From Rhizobiaceae bacterium (GTDB lineage: Bacteria > Pseudomonadota > Alphaproteobacteria > Rhizobiales > Rhizobiaceae): a stretch of 46,279 bases of DNA. The notes beneath the pieces are model-generated. The model had not been told where the DNA came from, made no database searches, and was given only the letters and a program-made list of their open reading frames with translations. The translations under genes were made by a program, and so were the position numbers. The stretch is taken from NCBI GenBank assembly GCA_019635775.1, contig JAHBYU010000022.1:1-46279 (forward strand), written 5' to 3'. Below, in pieces: positions 37,631 to 45,215 of the stretch; the stretch's first letter is position 1, and every line of letters begins with the position of its first letter.

Positions 37631-39919
37631 ATGAACCTCAACGCCGACGTAACGACCTTCCTGATGGGCATCGGCGACGACAGCGTCGAAAACAGGAACG
37701 GCTCGATCATCAACGCAAACAACAACGTCATCTGGACGTTCGACGACCTCGGTCCCCAGGGTAAGGACACCTTTTCCAACGTGAACGGCTCGCAATATGT
37801 CGGCACCGGCACGAGCACGTTCTACTTCGGCGGCAACGATGACGAGTTCCTGAACGACCACTCAAGCTTCACGCAAAGCGGAACCGCTCTCACACTGTCG
37901 TTCGAGGACGGGGATGACGAGATGACCAACGACGACTGGTCGTTCTTCAGTTCCACGGCCCTTCTCAACACATTCCTGTTCGGAGAAGGTGCCGACAACT
38001 TCCTAAACGACAACGGGAGCACATTCCTCCTGCAACCCGATGCGGTGGCCGGCCTCAACACGTTCGACTTCGGGGACGATTTCGACACCTTCGTAAACGA
38101 CAACGGTTCCGAATTCCACGCGGACGGCGTCAACACCTTCCTCAACCTGGAAAACATGAGGAACGACAACGGCTCCAGCCTCAAGCTGCACGGCGTGAAT
38201 ACCATCACCGGACTGACCGGCGCGGATGCGCTGGTGAACGCCGCCGGCGCATATTTCGAGGTGGAAGGCGTCAACACGTTCACGTTCAGCGACGACGACG
38301 ACCATTTCCTGAATGACGGCGAGGCGACTTTCCATGCCCAGGGCGCGACGACGTTCTGGTTCGGAAACGGCACCGACGACGCCGTAACCAACACAGGAGG
38401 CGCGACGATCGCGACCGGCGGCGACCTGCTGGCGCCCAGCCTGATGTGGTTCAATGGCCTGGAGCGCTTCAACGGCGACGGCGGCAACACAAGCATGCAG
38501 GATGGCGAGGTCTGGGATGCCATCGTGATGTACGGAACGGACTATCGCGTCGACGGTTCGGCGGACCACTACATCGACGCCAACCTGACAGGCCCGTTCT
38601 CATGGGGCGCCGACATCATGAGCGTCGGCCGCGTTTCCGGTGACGGGACGACCTACGTCCATGTCAACGACGTGAGCGCCGGCCCGGGTGAATACAACCC
38701 CTTTGGCGTCGCGATCGTGAATGTCGAGAACGGCAATGCGGACATCAACGACTTCCGCATGGCGGGTGGTCCGATCCAGAAAGGCCTGTTCAGCTACGAC
38801 ATCTATCTGAACGACGGAAACTCTGACGGACATCCGAAGTGCGGTTTCAGCGGCGACGATTGCTTCGTCATCGCCAGCGACCAGGGGCAGCGCTCTTTCG
38901 AACTGCCGGTTCTCGCCTATGGCGCGCAGCAGCTGTGGCACACCTCGACCGGCGCCTGGTCTGACCGCACGGCGGACCTGCGCTCGGCCTTCGGCGGTTC
39001 GGGATTCGGTGGCGGCGGCGCGGACGCGGTGGTGGAAACGCTGGAGCCTGCCGTCTCGGTCGCAAACATTACCCCCGGCATCTGGGGCCGCGTTTTCGGT
39101 TCGACGCAGAGCCGCGACTTCTCCAACACGATCGCACCGCCATCCGGACTGGTGGGCTTCGCGACGACCTTCGACAGCAATTTCGACCAGGACATCTACG
39201 GTGTCATGGCCGGCGTCGACTTCGGCAGGGAAAGCGTCACGGATCGCGGCGGCCAGGCGTGGATCTTCGGCCTGTTCGGCGGGTACACCGGCTCCAACGT
39301 GACATTCGACAATTCCGACACCGATGTTGACTACGAGGCCGGATCGGTCGGCGGATATGTCACCTACCTGAATGGCGGACTGTTCGTCGATGCCACCATC
39401 AAGGCCGATTTCGGCACGATGGACTACAGTTCTGGTGGCGACTACGGCAGCGCCGACTTCACCTCGGTCGGTGGCGTGGTCGATACCGGTTACAGGTTCA
39501 CCACCACGTCAGGCTTCTATGTCGAGCCGAAGGCGACACTCGCCTATGTCCAGACCGAATTCGACAACATCGAAATCTTCGGGACGGATGTCGCCTTCAA
39601 CGATGGCGACAGCCTGCGCGGCCGTCTCGGCGCGCGCCTCGGCAAGCCCATCGACCGGAACGGCATGACCATCGACCCCTATGTCGAGGCAAGCATCTGG
39701 AACGAGTTCGACGGCGACTATTCCGCTGCCTTCTTCAGCAATGGCACCGGCTTCGTGCCGGGCTTCGACGCAGAAGGCGTTTATGGCGAGGTGGCGGGGG
39801 GCGCCAGCTTCATCAACACCGGCAACGGTTGGAGCGGTTTCGCCAGGGGTGCTGTGCAGTTCGGCGAAGACTCCGCACTCGGGCTGACCGGCAATCTCGG
39901 AGTGCGCAAGGCCTGGTAA
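37631..39919 (+). CDS. Autotransporter, C-terminal fragment: passenger repeats and beta-barrel
   Basis: Continuation of the autotransporter in the shifted frame, open from 37529 with a first ATG at 37631. Residues up to about 275 carry roughly 11 imperfect repeats of 22-28 residues with the pattern TF-x-FG-x-DD-x-F-x-ND-x-GS. A non-repeat region follows, and from about residue 480 the 12-strand outer-membrane translocator domain begins (GIWGRVFGSTQSRDFSN), ending in the aromatic LGVRKAW typical of barrels. As a separate open frame it lacks a signal peptide, so without the upstream half it would not be exported. The strain therefore probably makes no functional product unless the break is an error or phase-variable. 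Confidence 0.8.
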   Translation: MNLNADVTTFLMGIGDDSVENRNGSIINANNNVIWTFDDLGPQGKDTFSNVNGSQYVGTGTSTFYFGGNDDEFLNDHSSFTQSGTALTLSFEDGDDEMTNDDWSFFSSTALLNTFLFGEGADNFLNDNGSTFLLQPDAVAGLNTFDFGDDFDTFVNDNGSEFHADGVNTFLNLENMRNDNGSSLKLHGVNTITGLTGADALVNAAGAYFEVEGVNTFTFSDDDDHFLNDGEATFHAQGATTFWFGNGTDDAVTNTGGATIATGGDLLAPSLMWFNGLERFNGDGGNTSMQDGEVWDAIVMYGTDYRVDGSADHYIDANLTGPFSWGADIMSVGRVSGDGTTYVHVNDVSAGPGEYNPFGVAIVNVENGNADINDFRMAGGPIQKGLFSYDIYLNDGNSDGHPKCGFSGDDCFVIASDQGQRSFELPVLAYGAQQLWHTSTGAWSDRTADLRSAFGGSGFGGGGADAVVETLEPAVSVANITPGIWGRVFGSTQSRDFSNTIAPPSGLVGFATTFDSNFDQDIYGVMAGVDFGRESVTDRGGQAWIFGLFGGYTGSNVTFDNSDTDVDYEAGSVGGYVTYLNGGLFVDATIKADFGTMDYSSGGDYGSADFTSVGGVVDTGYRFTTTSGFYVEPKATLAYVQTEFDNIEIFGTDVAFNDGDSLRGRLGARLGKPIDRNGMTIDPYVEASIWNEFDGDYSAAFFSNGTGFVPGFDAEGVYGEVAGGASFINTGNGWSGFARGAVQFGEDSALGLTGNLGVRKAW

Positions 39920-39945
39920 CGAATAGCCGACCGCATTCCAGCCAC

Positions 39946-39980
39946 GAAGCCGCGACGCCCCGGGGGCGCGTCGCGGCTTC
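39946..39980. terminator. Strong hairpin between autotransporter and alpha/beta hydrolase genes
   Basis: GAAGCCGCGACGC (39946-39958) and its exact complement (39968-39980) form a 13-bp stem with a 9-base loop. It lies 27 bases past the autotransporter stop and 31 bases past the stop of the opposing gene, so it may terminate both. No long T-tract follows on either strand. Confidence 0.75.
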
Positions 39981-40011
39981 GCTGCATTTGCGCCCTCCGG
40001 GCAGCGTCAGG

Positions 40012-40896
40012 TCATGGCAGGCTGGACAAGAAGCCCTGCAAACGCGACGCCCATGCATCGCCAACAATGACGAAATGTCCTTCCGAGCCGATCGGCGGCA
40101 GCAGCACATAGTCCACCCTGCCCCCGGCACTCCTGAAAGCTTCGGCCATGGCAGCAGAGAGTTGCGGCGGAAAATAGCTGTCGTTTTCGGCGTATATCCA
40201 GAGCGTCGGAACACGCGACGTTCTGCCGAAATCGGACGCCGCCGCGACCAGGCGCTCCGGCGCGCAGTTGTTGAGGGGCCTGTTCAGATGATGCCCTCCA
40301 CGCCCGCCTGAGAAATTGACGACCGCGCGCAGGCCGGCCGGCGCACGAGCCGCATAGGCGAGGCTGCCCAGGGCCCCGGCCGAGTGACCTGCCACAACCG
40401 TGCCTGTTGGCTCGACAAAGTCCTGCTTTCTCATGAAGTCGACCGCTGCGGCAATGCTGTCGGCCGCCCCATTTGCGGAGCCGACATAGTCGGCGTTCTC
40501 GCAGCCGCCCTGGTTCTCCAGATAGCGCCCACCACCGCCGTGACCGGGCCTTTCAGGCAAAACGACCACATAGCCGCGCTTGAGGAACCAGTCTGTCAGG
40601 CTTTGGAATTCGGCCTGTTGCGCGCGCTTGCGACGGGACGGGTCCTGCTCCGAACCATGATTGATCACGGCAAGGGGGAACGGCCCCTCGCCCGGCGGGC
40701 GAACAATGCGCGCGCGCATCAGATATCCCTTGTCGGGAGATGGCAGCAGCCATTGTTCGAAGCGGTCCTGGGTCGTGGCCGCCTTCACCATCCCGGGCGC
40801 TGGACCTCCGGCATCCGGCAGGTCACCCGGAACACAGGCCGCGAGCAGCAGGCATAGCCCGAGCGACAATCCCCCGACACCCGCGCGCCCGGTCAA
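40012..40896 (-). CDS. Lipoprotein alpha/beta hydrolase (dienelactone-hydrolase-like)
   Basis: A 294-residue protein with a lipobox (LLLAAC at about 16-21), so it is lipid-anchored in the periplasm. The hydrolase fold has NHGSEQDPSRRKR, the nucleophile elbow GHSAGALGS and a late histidine in GSEGHFVIVGD. It probably hydrolyses an ester or a small peptide-like substrate. The start is a TTG at 40896 with AGGACTT upstream; no ATG exists before the lipobox. Confidence 0.8.
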   Translation of the reverse strand: MTGRAGVGGLSLGLCLLLAACVPGDLPDAGGPAPGMVKAATTQDRFEQWLLPSPDKGYLMRARIVRPPGEGPFPLAVINHGSEQDPSRRKRAQQAEFQSLTDWFLKRGYVVVLPERPGHGGGGRYLENQGGCENADYVGSANGAADSIAAAVDFMRKQDFVEPTGTVVAGHSAGALGSLAYAARAPAGLRAVVNFSGGRGGHHLNRPLNNCAPERLVAAASDFGRTSRVPTLWIYAENDSYFPPQLSAAMAEAFRSAGGRVDYVLLPPIGSEGHFVIVGDAWASRLQGFLSSLP

Positions 40897-41014
40897 GTGC
40901 GAAGTCCTGTTTCTGATGGATTTGAAGCGGTGCCCACGGCCGTCATCTTCAACGCAGCGGGCTCACACCGCAAGTGTTCGGTGTGATTGCCCTCCGCAGT
41001 CGACCTCTGTTCGG

Positions 41015-41101
41015 CGGCACCCCCTCGGCAAGATATTCGAGGAAATGGTGGACGGCGCACGACAGGCAAACCGCCACGCGCCCGAAGTAGAGCCTTAAGA
41101 G
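41015..41101 (+). pseudogene. Decayed fragment of DUF937-type repeat gene
   Basis: The frame reads PLGKIFEEMVDGARQANRHAPEVEP before a stop and matches the second repeat unit of the DUF937 gene. Aligning 35182-35262 with 41021-41101 by hand gives 66 identical bases of 81. It has no start, no DUF937 domain and little similarity on either side beyond a short stretch, so it is a remnant of a duplication. The remaining part of the 470-base gap (40897-41323) shows nothing else I can identify. Confidence 0.75.
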
Positions 41102-41323
41102 CCGCAGAGACCTCGCCAGGGTTCCATGGTGCGGCGCAGCCTCCATGCCCGATAATGCTTGCCGGTCGTCAAATGACCGAGTGGCAGCGCGTCTGCAGCT
41201 TGCCCTCCCGCGTGGCCGTGCCGGATTTTCTCCGCGGCGGCTCCGCATTCCCCGTAGGGCACACCGATTGCGAGCCGTGCTACGGAAGGCGTGCATCAGG
41301 GCATGGCGACAAATAAGAACTTT

Positions 41324-41347
41324 ACTAAACTGACTGGTCAGTATAGT
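41324..41347. promoter_or_regulatory. Palindromic operator before the tetR gene
   Basis: ACTAAACTGAC and GTCAGTATAGT flank a central TG; 20 of 24 positions are symmetric. TATAGT at 41342-41347 could be a -10 hexamer inside it. It ends five bases before the ribosome-binding site of the TetR-family gene, a position expected for autorepression. Confidence 0.75.
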
Positions 41348-41366
41348 TTTGCAAGGAGATATGAAC

Positions 41367-41942
41367 ATGGTCCGAGACACCAAAGGAAAGATCATCGCCT
41401 CGGCGGCCAATGTGGCCGTGACGCGCGGCGTGCAGAACATGACGATGGATGCGGTGGCCGAGGAGGCCGGCATCAGCAAGGGCGCCGTGTTCTACCATTT
41501 CGACAGCAAGCACGACTTGCTGCTCAGCATGGTCCAGGCCCTGACCGACGTCACCGACTCCACGATCGCCGATGTCCAGTCCAAGGACACGGAACCGGGA
41601 AGCTGGCTGCGTGGCTTCCTCAAGGCGTCGCTGACCAACACCACGGAAGATCTCGGCCCGGTGGGACGCCTGTCGGTAGCGTTCCTGACAGCGGCCGCCA
41701 ACGATACCAGCCTGCTCGAGCCCATGAACAGACGCCAGCCCGCGTGGCGGGAAGCCATCAATCAGAGCGGCCTCGATCCCGTTCAGGCGCAGATCATCCG
41801 TCTCGCCGCGGATGGCCTTTGGATCAACGACGTGATGGGCGTTCCGGTCCTGGACGCGGCCGAACGCACCGCCGTCATCGAACGCCTTCAGGCGATGACA
41901 CGCGAAAAAGCAAAACCAGACCAGAAAGGTAATCAAGCATGA
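41367..41942 (+). CDS. TetR-family transcriptional regulator
   Basis: A 191-residue repressor. The helix-turn-helix is at about 23-50 (MTMDAVAEEAGISKGAVFYHFDSKHDLL), followed by the helical ligand-binding domain (about 60-180). AAGGAG eight bases before the ATG at 41367 sets the start; ATG at 41361 is too close to it. It lies behind a strong palindrome and overlaps the decarboxylase-family gene by four bases, so it probably controls itself and that gene. Its ligand cannot be read from sequence. Confidence 0.9.
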   Translation: MVRDTKGKIIASAANVAVTRGVQNMTMDAVAEEAGISKGAVFYHFDSKHDLLLSMVQALTDVTDSTIADVQSKDTEPGSWLRGFLKASLTNTTEDLGPVGRLSVAFLTAAANDTSLLEPMNRRQPAWREAINQSGLDPVQAQIIRLAADGLWINDVMGVPVLDAAERTAVIERLQAMTREKAKPDQKGNQA

Positions 41943-42688
41943 CGCGAAGCATGGGCGCATTCACTCCGCTCGTAAGAGACGCAGGTGAAGTGTTGCCGGC
42001 ACACCGGTCGACCTATCCGTCCATTCCCACTTTCTATCGCGGGATCGAGACGCAGTTCGTGGAGATCAACGTCGATCCGGAGGTCGCTCGCGCCCATCTA
42101 CCGGAACCGCTGGAAGTCGACCCAGAGGGCGGCGCCGTGGTGTGCTCCCTGAAGATCGGCCTGTCTTCCTATGGCCCGTTCAACGAGGCTGGTATCTATC
42201 TGCGTTGCTTCCTTGATGGCCAGCCCGGCGTCTACAATTCGCATCTGTACCTCGACAACGTGACCGCCATCTGCGCCGGCCGCGAGCGCTGGGGCGTGGC
42301 CAAGGAATTCGCGACGATCACCTTCCATGATCATGAGAACGTTCGGGTCTGCGAAGTTGTCAAGGAAGGTGCGCTGCTGATGCGCATCTCGACCACATGG
42401 GACGCCATCGCCGACGAGGCGAGCCTGCCCGCGCTGGCGCCGAACTACAATCTGAAGCTCATCCCGAAGGCAGACGGACCGGGGGCCGCTATCAAGCAAC
42501 TCGTGCGCTATGAGAGCGAGGCCGTCGGCCAATCGGTCCAGTACTCGGGCCGGGGCATGGCAGAGTTCCGCAGCACCGCCAAGACCGACCTCGCGCCCTT
42601 TACGCCGCTAAGGGTCGGTCGGGGCTTCTACCATATCGGTGACTTGAAGGAACTGCACGGCACCGTGATCATTGACTACCTCGCCTGA
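41939..42688 (+). CDS. Acetoacetate decarboxylase-family protein
   Basis: A 249-residue protein of the acetoacetate decarboxylase superfamily. Residue K122 in GRERWGVAKEFATI is at the position of the Schiff-base lysine of the clostridial enzyme, and the family segment GIYLRCFLDGQPGVYNSHLY is present. It may decarboxylate a 2- or 3-oxo acid, but many members of this superfamily catalyse aldol or dehydration reactions. The overlap with tetR suggests specific regulation. Acetoacetate itself is not proved; no CoA-transferase gene is near. Confidence 0.8.
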   Translation: MTRSMGAFTPLVRDAGEVLPAHRSTYPSIPTFYRGIETQFVEINVDPEVARAHLPEPLEVDPEGGAVVCSLKIGLSSYGPFNEAGIYLRCFLDGQPGVYNSHLYLDNVTAICAGRERWGVAKEFATITFHDHENVRVCEVVKEGALLMRISTTWDAIADEASLPALAPNYNLKLIPKADGPGAAIKQLVRYESEAVGQSVQYSGRGMAEFRSTAKTDLAPFTPLRVGRGFYHIGDLKELHGTVIIDYLA

Positions 42689-42712
42689 CCTCAGAACAAC
42701 GGGAGAATGAAG

Positions 42713-43654
42713 ATGAAGCGCTTCCTGAGTGGCGCGGCATGCATTGTATTGCTTGCCGCGCAACCGGCCCTCGCGGCCGATCCGGCATCATGCGCAAAGC
42801 CAGTGCTTGCCGATGGCGGATGGACCGACAATATCGTCCAGAACGGTTTCTCGAGCATCGTACTAAAGGGGTTGGGCTACCAGCCCGAAGAGACCAGCCT
42901 GTCGCTGGGCGTGCTGCTGGAAGGCATGAAGATGGGAAGCGTGGACGTGTTCCTCGCGAACTGGACGCCTAACTCCGACTCCACGCTCAATCCCTATATC
43001 GAAGCCGGCGCAATCAGGAATGTCGGCACGAACCTCACCGGGGCGAAATATGCCCTTGCAGTGCCCACCTACAGCTATGAGGCGGGTCTTAAGGACTTCG
43101 CTGACATCGCCAAATTCCGAGACCAGCTCGACGGCAAGCTACATGCGCTTGAGGCTGGCAACGACAGCAACAACGTCCTCATCAAGATGCAGGAAGACAA
43201 GGCCTTCGGTTTCGAGGGGTTCGAGATCGTCGAGTCCAGCGAACAAGGCATGCTCGCCGCAGTCGAAAAGGCGGTGCAGAAGAAGGAGGCTATCGTTTTC
43301 GTAGGTTGGTCACCCCATCCGATGAACGCGCGTTTCGAGATGAGCTACCTGAGCGGCGGCGACGATTACTTTGGCCCGAACTACGGCAGCGCGGAAGTGT
43401 GGACCGGGTTGCGCCCCGCCTATGCCGACCAGTGTCCGAACGCCCTGAAATTTTTCCAGAACCTGCGCTTCACGCCGGAGATGCTGAGCGCCAACATGCA
43501 GAAGGTGCTGGAGGATGGCAAGACAGGCCAGCAGGTAGCGCTGGAAAGCCTTAAAGCCGACGACAGCGTACTGGAACAGTGGCTTGAAGGCGTAACCGCT
43601 ATCGATGGAAGCGACGCCGTAGCGGCGGTTAAGGCCTATATCGAGGCGAACTGA
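42713..43654 (+). CDS. choX: Choline-type ABC transporter substrate-binding protein
   Basis: Periplasmic receptor of the ProX/ChoX group, 313 residues, with signal peptide MKRFLSGAACIVLLAAQPALA. Aromatic residues that form the quaternary-amine box are visible: W37 (DGGWTDN) and W84 (ANWTPNSDS), Y120 and a later W in VGWSPHPMN, which supports binding of choline or betaine-type ligands. The ATG at 42713 has GGGAG seven bases upstream. No permease or ATPase gene lies in the window, so it must work with an unlinked transporter. It is 24 bases past the decarboxylase gene and probably cotranscribed. Confidence 0.88.
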   Translation: MKRFLSGAACIVLLAAQPALAADPASCAKPVLADGGWTDNIVQNGFSSIVLKGLGYQPEETSLSLGVLLEGMKMGSVDVFLANWTPNSDSTLNPYIEAGAIRNVGTNLTGAKYALAVPTYSYEAGLKDFADIAKFRDQLDGKLHALEAGNDSNNVLIKMQEDKAFGFEGFEIVESSEQGMLAAVEKAVQKKEAIVFVGWSPHPMNARFEMSYLSGGDDYFGPNYGSAEVWTGLRPAYADQCPNALKFFQNLRFTPEMLSANMQKVLEDGKTGQQVALESLKADDSVLEQWLEGVTAIDGSDAVAAVKAYIEAN

Positions 43655-43678
43655 AGGCCACGGACGAGATGAAAAGAG

Positions 43679-43705
43679 GCCCGGCCTCCGTGAGGAGAGC
43701 CGGGC
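43679..43705. terminator. Hairpin after choX
   Basis: GCCCGGCCTCC (43679-43689) pairs with GGAG-A-GCCGGGC (43694-43705), a stem with one bulged base and a GTGA loop, 24 bases past the choX stop. No T-tract follows, so termination is only likely. Confidence 0.5.
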
Positions 43706-43777
43706 AAGGTTGCAGGCAGGCCGGCGGGGTTGTCAGCCTGCTTTGGCGGAGCGGAAACGCGTGCTTTGGAGGCTGCC

Positions 43778-44059
43778 TCAGCAGGACTGCCGCGCGGCCG
43801 CCTCGATCTCGCGGCGTCTGATTTCGGCCAATGGCCCCAGATGCACGGTCGGATCTCGGCCAAAGGGCAGGTCGACCACGACATGTAGATCGGAACGCGT
43901 AAGGCCGATGTCGGCAAGCTCGGCATCAGACATCTCACCGAGACGATAGAAGTCACGGCGGTTTTTCCATGCACGCAGGAAATTGCGGACGGCATATACG
44001 ATACGCGCGACCGGACGCGCGTGCTGATGCATCGTCTCTGTTGCGTGGACCGTGCTCAT
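43778..44059 (-). CDS. DUF1127 protein
   Basis: A 93-residue protein with the DUF1127 motif FYRLGEMSDAELADIGLTRSDL (about 41-62). Members are small arginine-rich proteins in alphaproteobacteria, in some cases binding RNA or affecting phosphate and carbon metabolism. The ATG at 44059 is preceded by AAGGAG. The extension past the motif (HVVVDLPFGRDPTVHLG) is longer than in minimal members. It diverges from the LysR-type gene. Confidence 0.85.
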   Translation of the reverse strand: MSTVHATETMHQHARPVARIVYAVRNFLRAWKNRRDFYRLGEMSDAELADIGLTRSDLHVVVDLPFGRDPTVHLGPLAEIRRREIEAAARQSC

Positions 44060-44223
44060 CTCGATTTCTCCTTCTGCGCAAACGAAATCGTCCGGGCCCA
44101 CTCCCTGTGGGCCGCGCGTATCGACATCTCGCGTGCTGACGTAAGGACCGTATTTGCGTCCAATTGATTTATCCAACGAATGTTTTTAATATTTATCATC
44201 AAACTTCATGATGGATTTTCACC

Positions 44224-45183
44224 ATGGCCGCGCCGCTCGATCTGGACCAGTTGCAAACCTTCGTCACCATATCGGACACCGGCAGCTTCACACGGGCAGC
44301 AGATGAGGTTCACCGGACACAATCGGCGGTGTCGATGCAGATGCGCCGCCTTGAGGAACGGATCGGCAAGCAGCTTTTCGAGAAGGACGGCCGCTCCAAC
44401 AGGCTGACCGAAGATGGCGAGAAGTTGCTCTCCTATGCGCGCCGCCTCATACATCTCAACCGCGAGACCCTGGCGGCGTTCGATGACCGGGCGCTGGAAG
44501 GCACTGTCCGGATCGGCATACCGGACGACTATGCAGACCGTTTCCTGCCGGAGATCATGGCTCGCTTCGCACGGTCCAATCCGCGCGTCGAACTGACCGT
44601 GGTGTGCGAGCCGACGCCCGGACTGGTCGAGCATTTGAAGCGTGGTAATCTCGACCTTGCCATCGTCACCCACAACGAAGCCAGCGCCTCGTCCGAAGTG
44701 GTGCGACGCGAACCACTGCTGTGGGTCTCCTCAGCGAACCATGCGACGCATGAGGAAAAGATCCTGCCGATGGCTTTCGGCCGGCCGACCTGCGTCTGGC
44801 GCCGCGCAGCCTGCGACGTGCTGGAACGGATGGACCGGGACTATCGCGTGCTGTTCTCCAGCTTCTCCGCAACCGTGATAACGGCGGCGGTCCTATCAGG
44901 ACTGGCAATCTCGGTGCTGCCCGAATGCGCCTTGCGCCCCGGCATGCGGGTTCTGGGCGAGGCCGACGGTTTCGGACTGCTGCCTGATTGCCGGATCGGC
45001 ATCATGCGCGGCCACAGTGCTCGGGCCGACATCATGGAAGCGATCGCAAGACACATCTCGGAGAGCCTGGACAATATCTCGGTGCCGTTTGTCGAGGAGC
45101 CCGGCGGCTTCGACTTCGCGACACTTACATCTGCCGTGCGGGGACGAAAGGCAAAGCCTGGCCCAGCGCTGCCGGGCTGGTAG
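44224..45183 (+). CDS. LysR-type regulator, LsrB-like
   Basis: A 319-residue LysR-type regulator with helix-turn-helix at about 18-50 (GSFTRAADEVHRTQSAVSMQ) and a substrate-binding domain. It resembles the rhizobial LsrB/LrhA group, where LsrB of Sinorhizobium is a redox-responsive regulator affecting glutathione and lipopolysaccharide. Cysteines are at 128, 190, 197 and 235 (LPECALRPG), the last close to the position of the regulatory cysteine described for LsrB; this correspondence is from memory and is not proven. It diverges from the DUF1127 gene. Confidence 0.8.
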   Translation: MAAPLDLDQLQTFVTISDTGSFTRAADEVHRTQSAVSMQMRRLEERIGKQLFEKDGRSNRLTEDGEKLLSYARRLIHLNRETLAAFDDRALEGTVRIGIPDDYADRFLPEIMARFARSNPRVELTVVCEPTPGLVEHLKRGNLDLAIVTHNEASASSEVVRREPLLWVSSANHATHEEKILPMAFGRPTCVWRRAACDVLERMDRDYRVLFSSFSATVITAAVLSGLAISVLPECALRPGMRVLGEADGFGLLPDCRIGIMRGHSARADIMEAIARHISESLDNISVPFVEEPGGFDFATLTSAVRGRKAKPGPALPGW

Positions 45184-45215
45184 GGCCTCCGTGGCCGAAC
45201 CTCATGGCCTGATGT

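Noticed and set aside
43655-43777. Missing choline permease or ATPase genes after choX
   Set aside because: The 123 bases hold a hairpin but no open frame; the transporter partners are simply not in the window.
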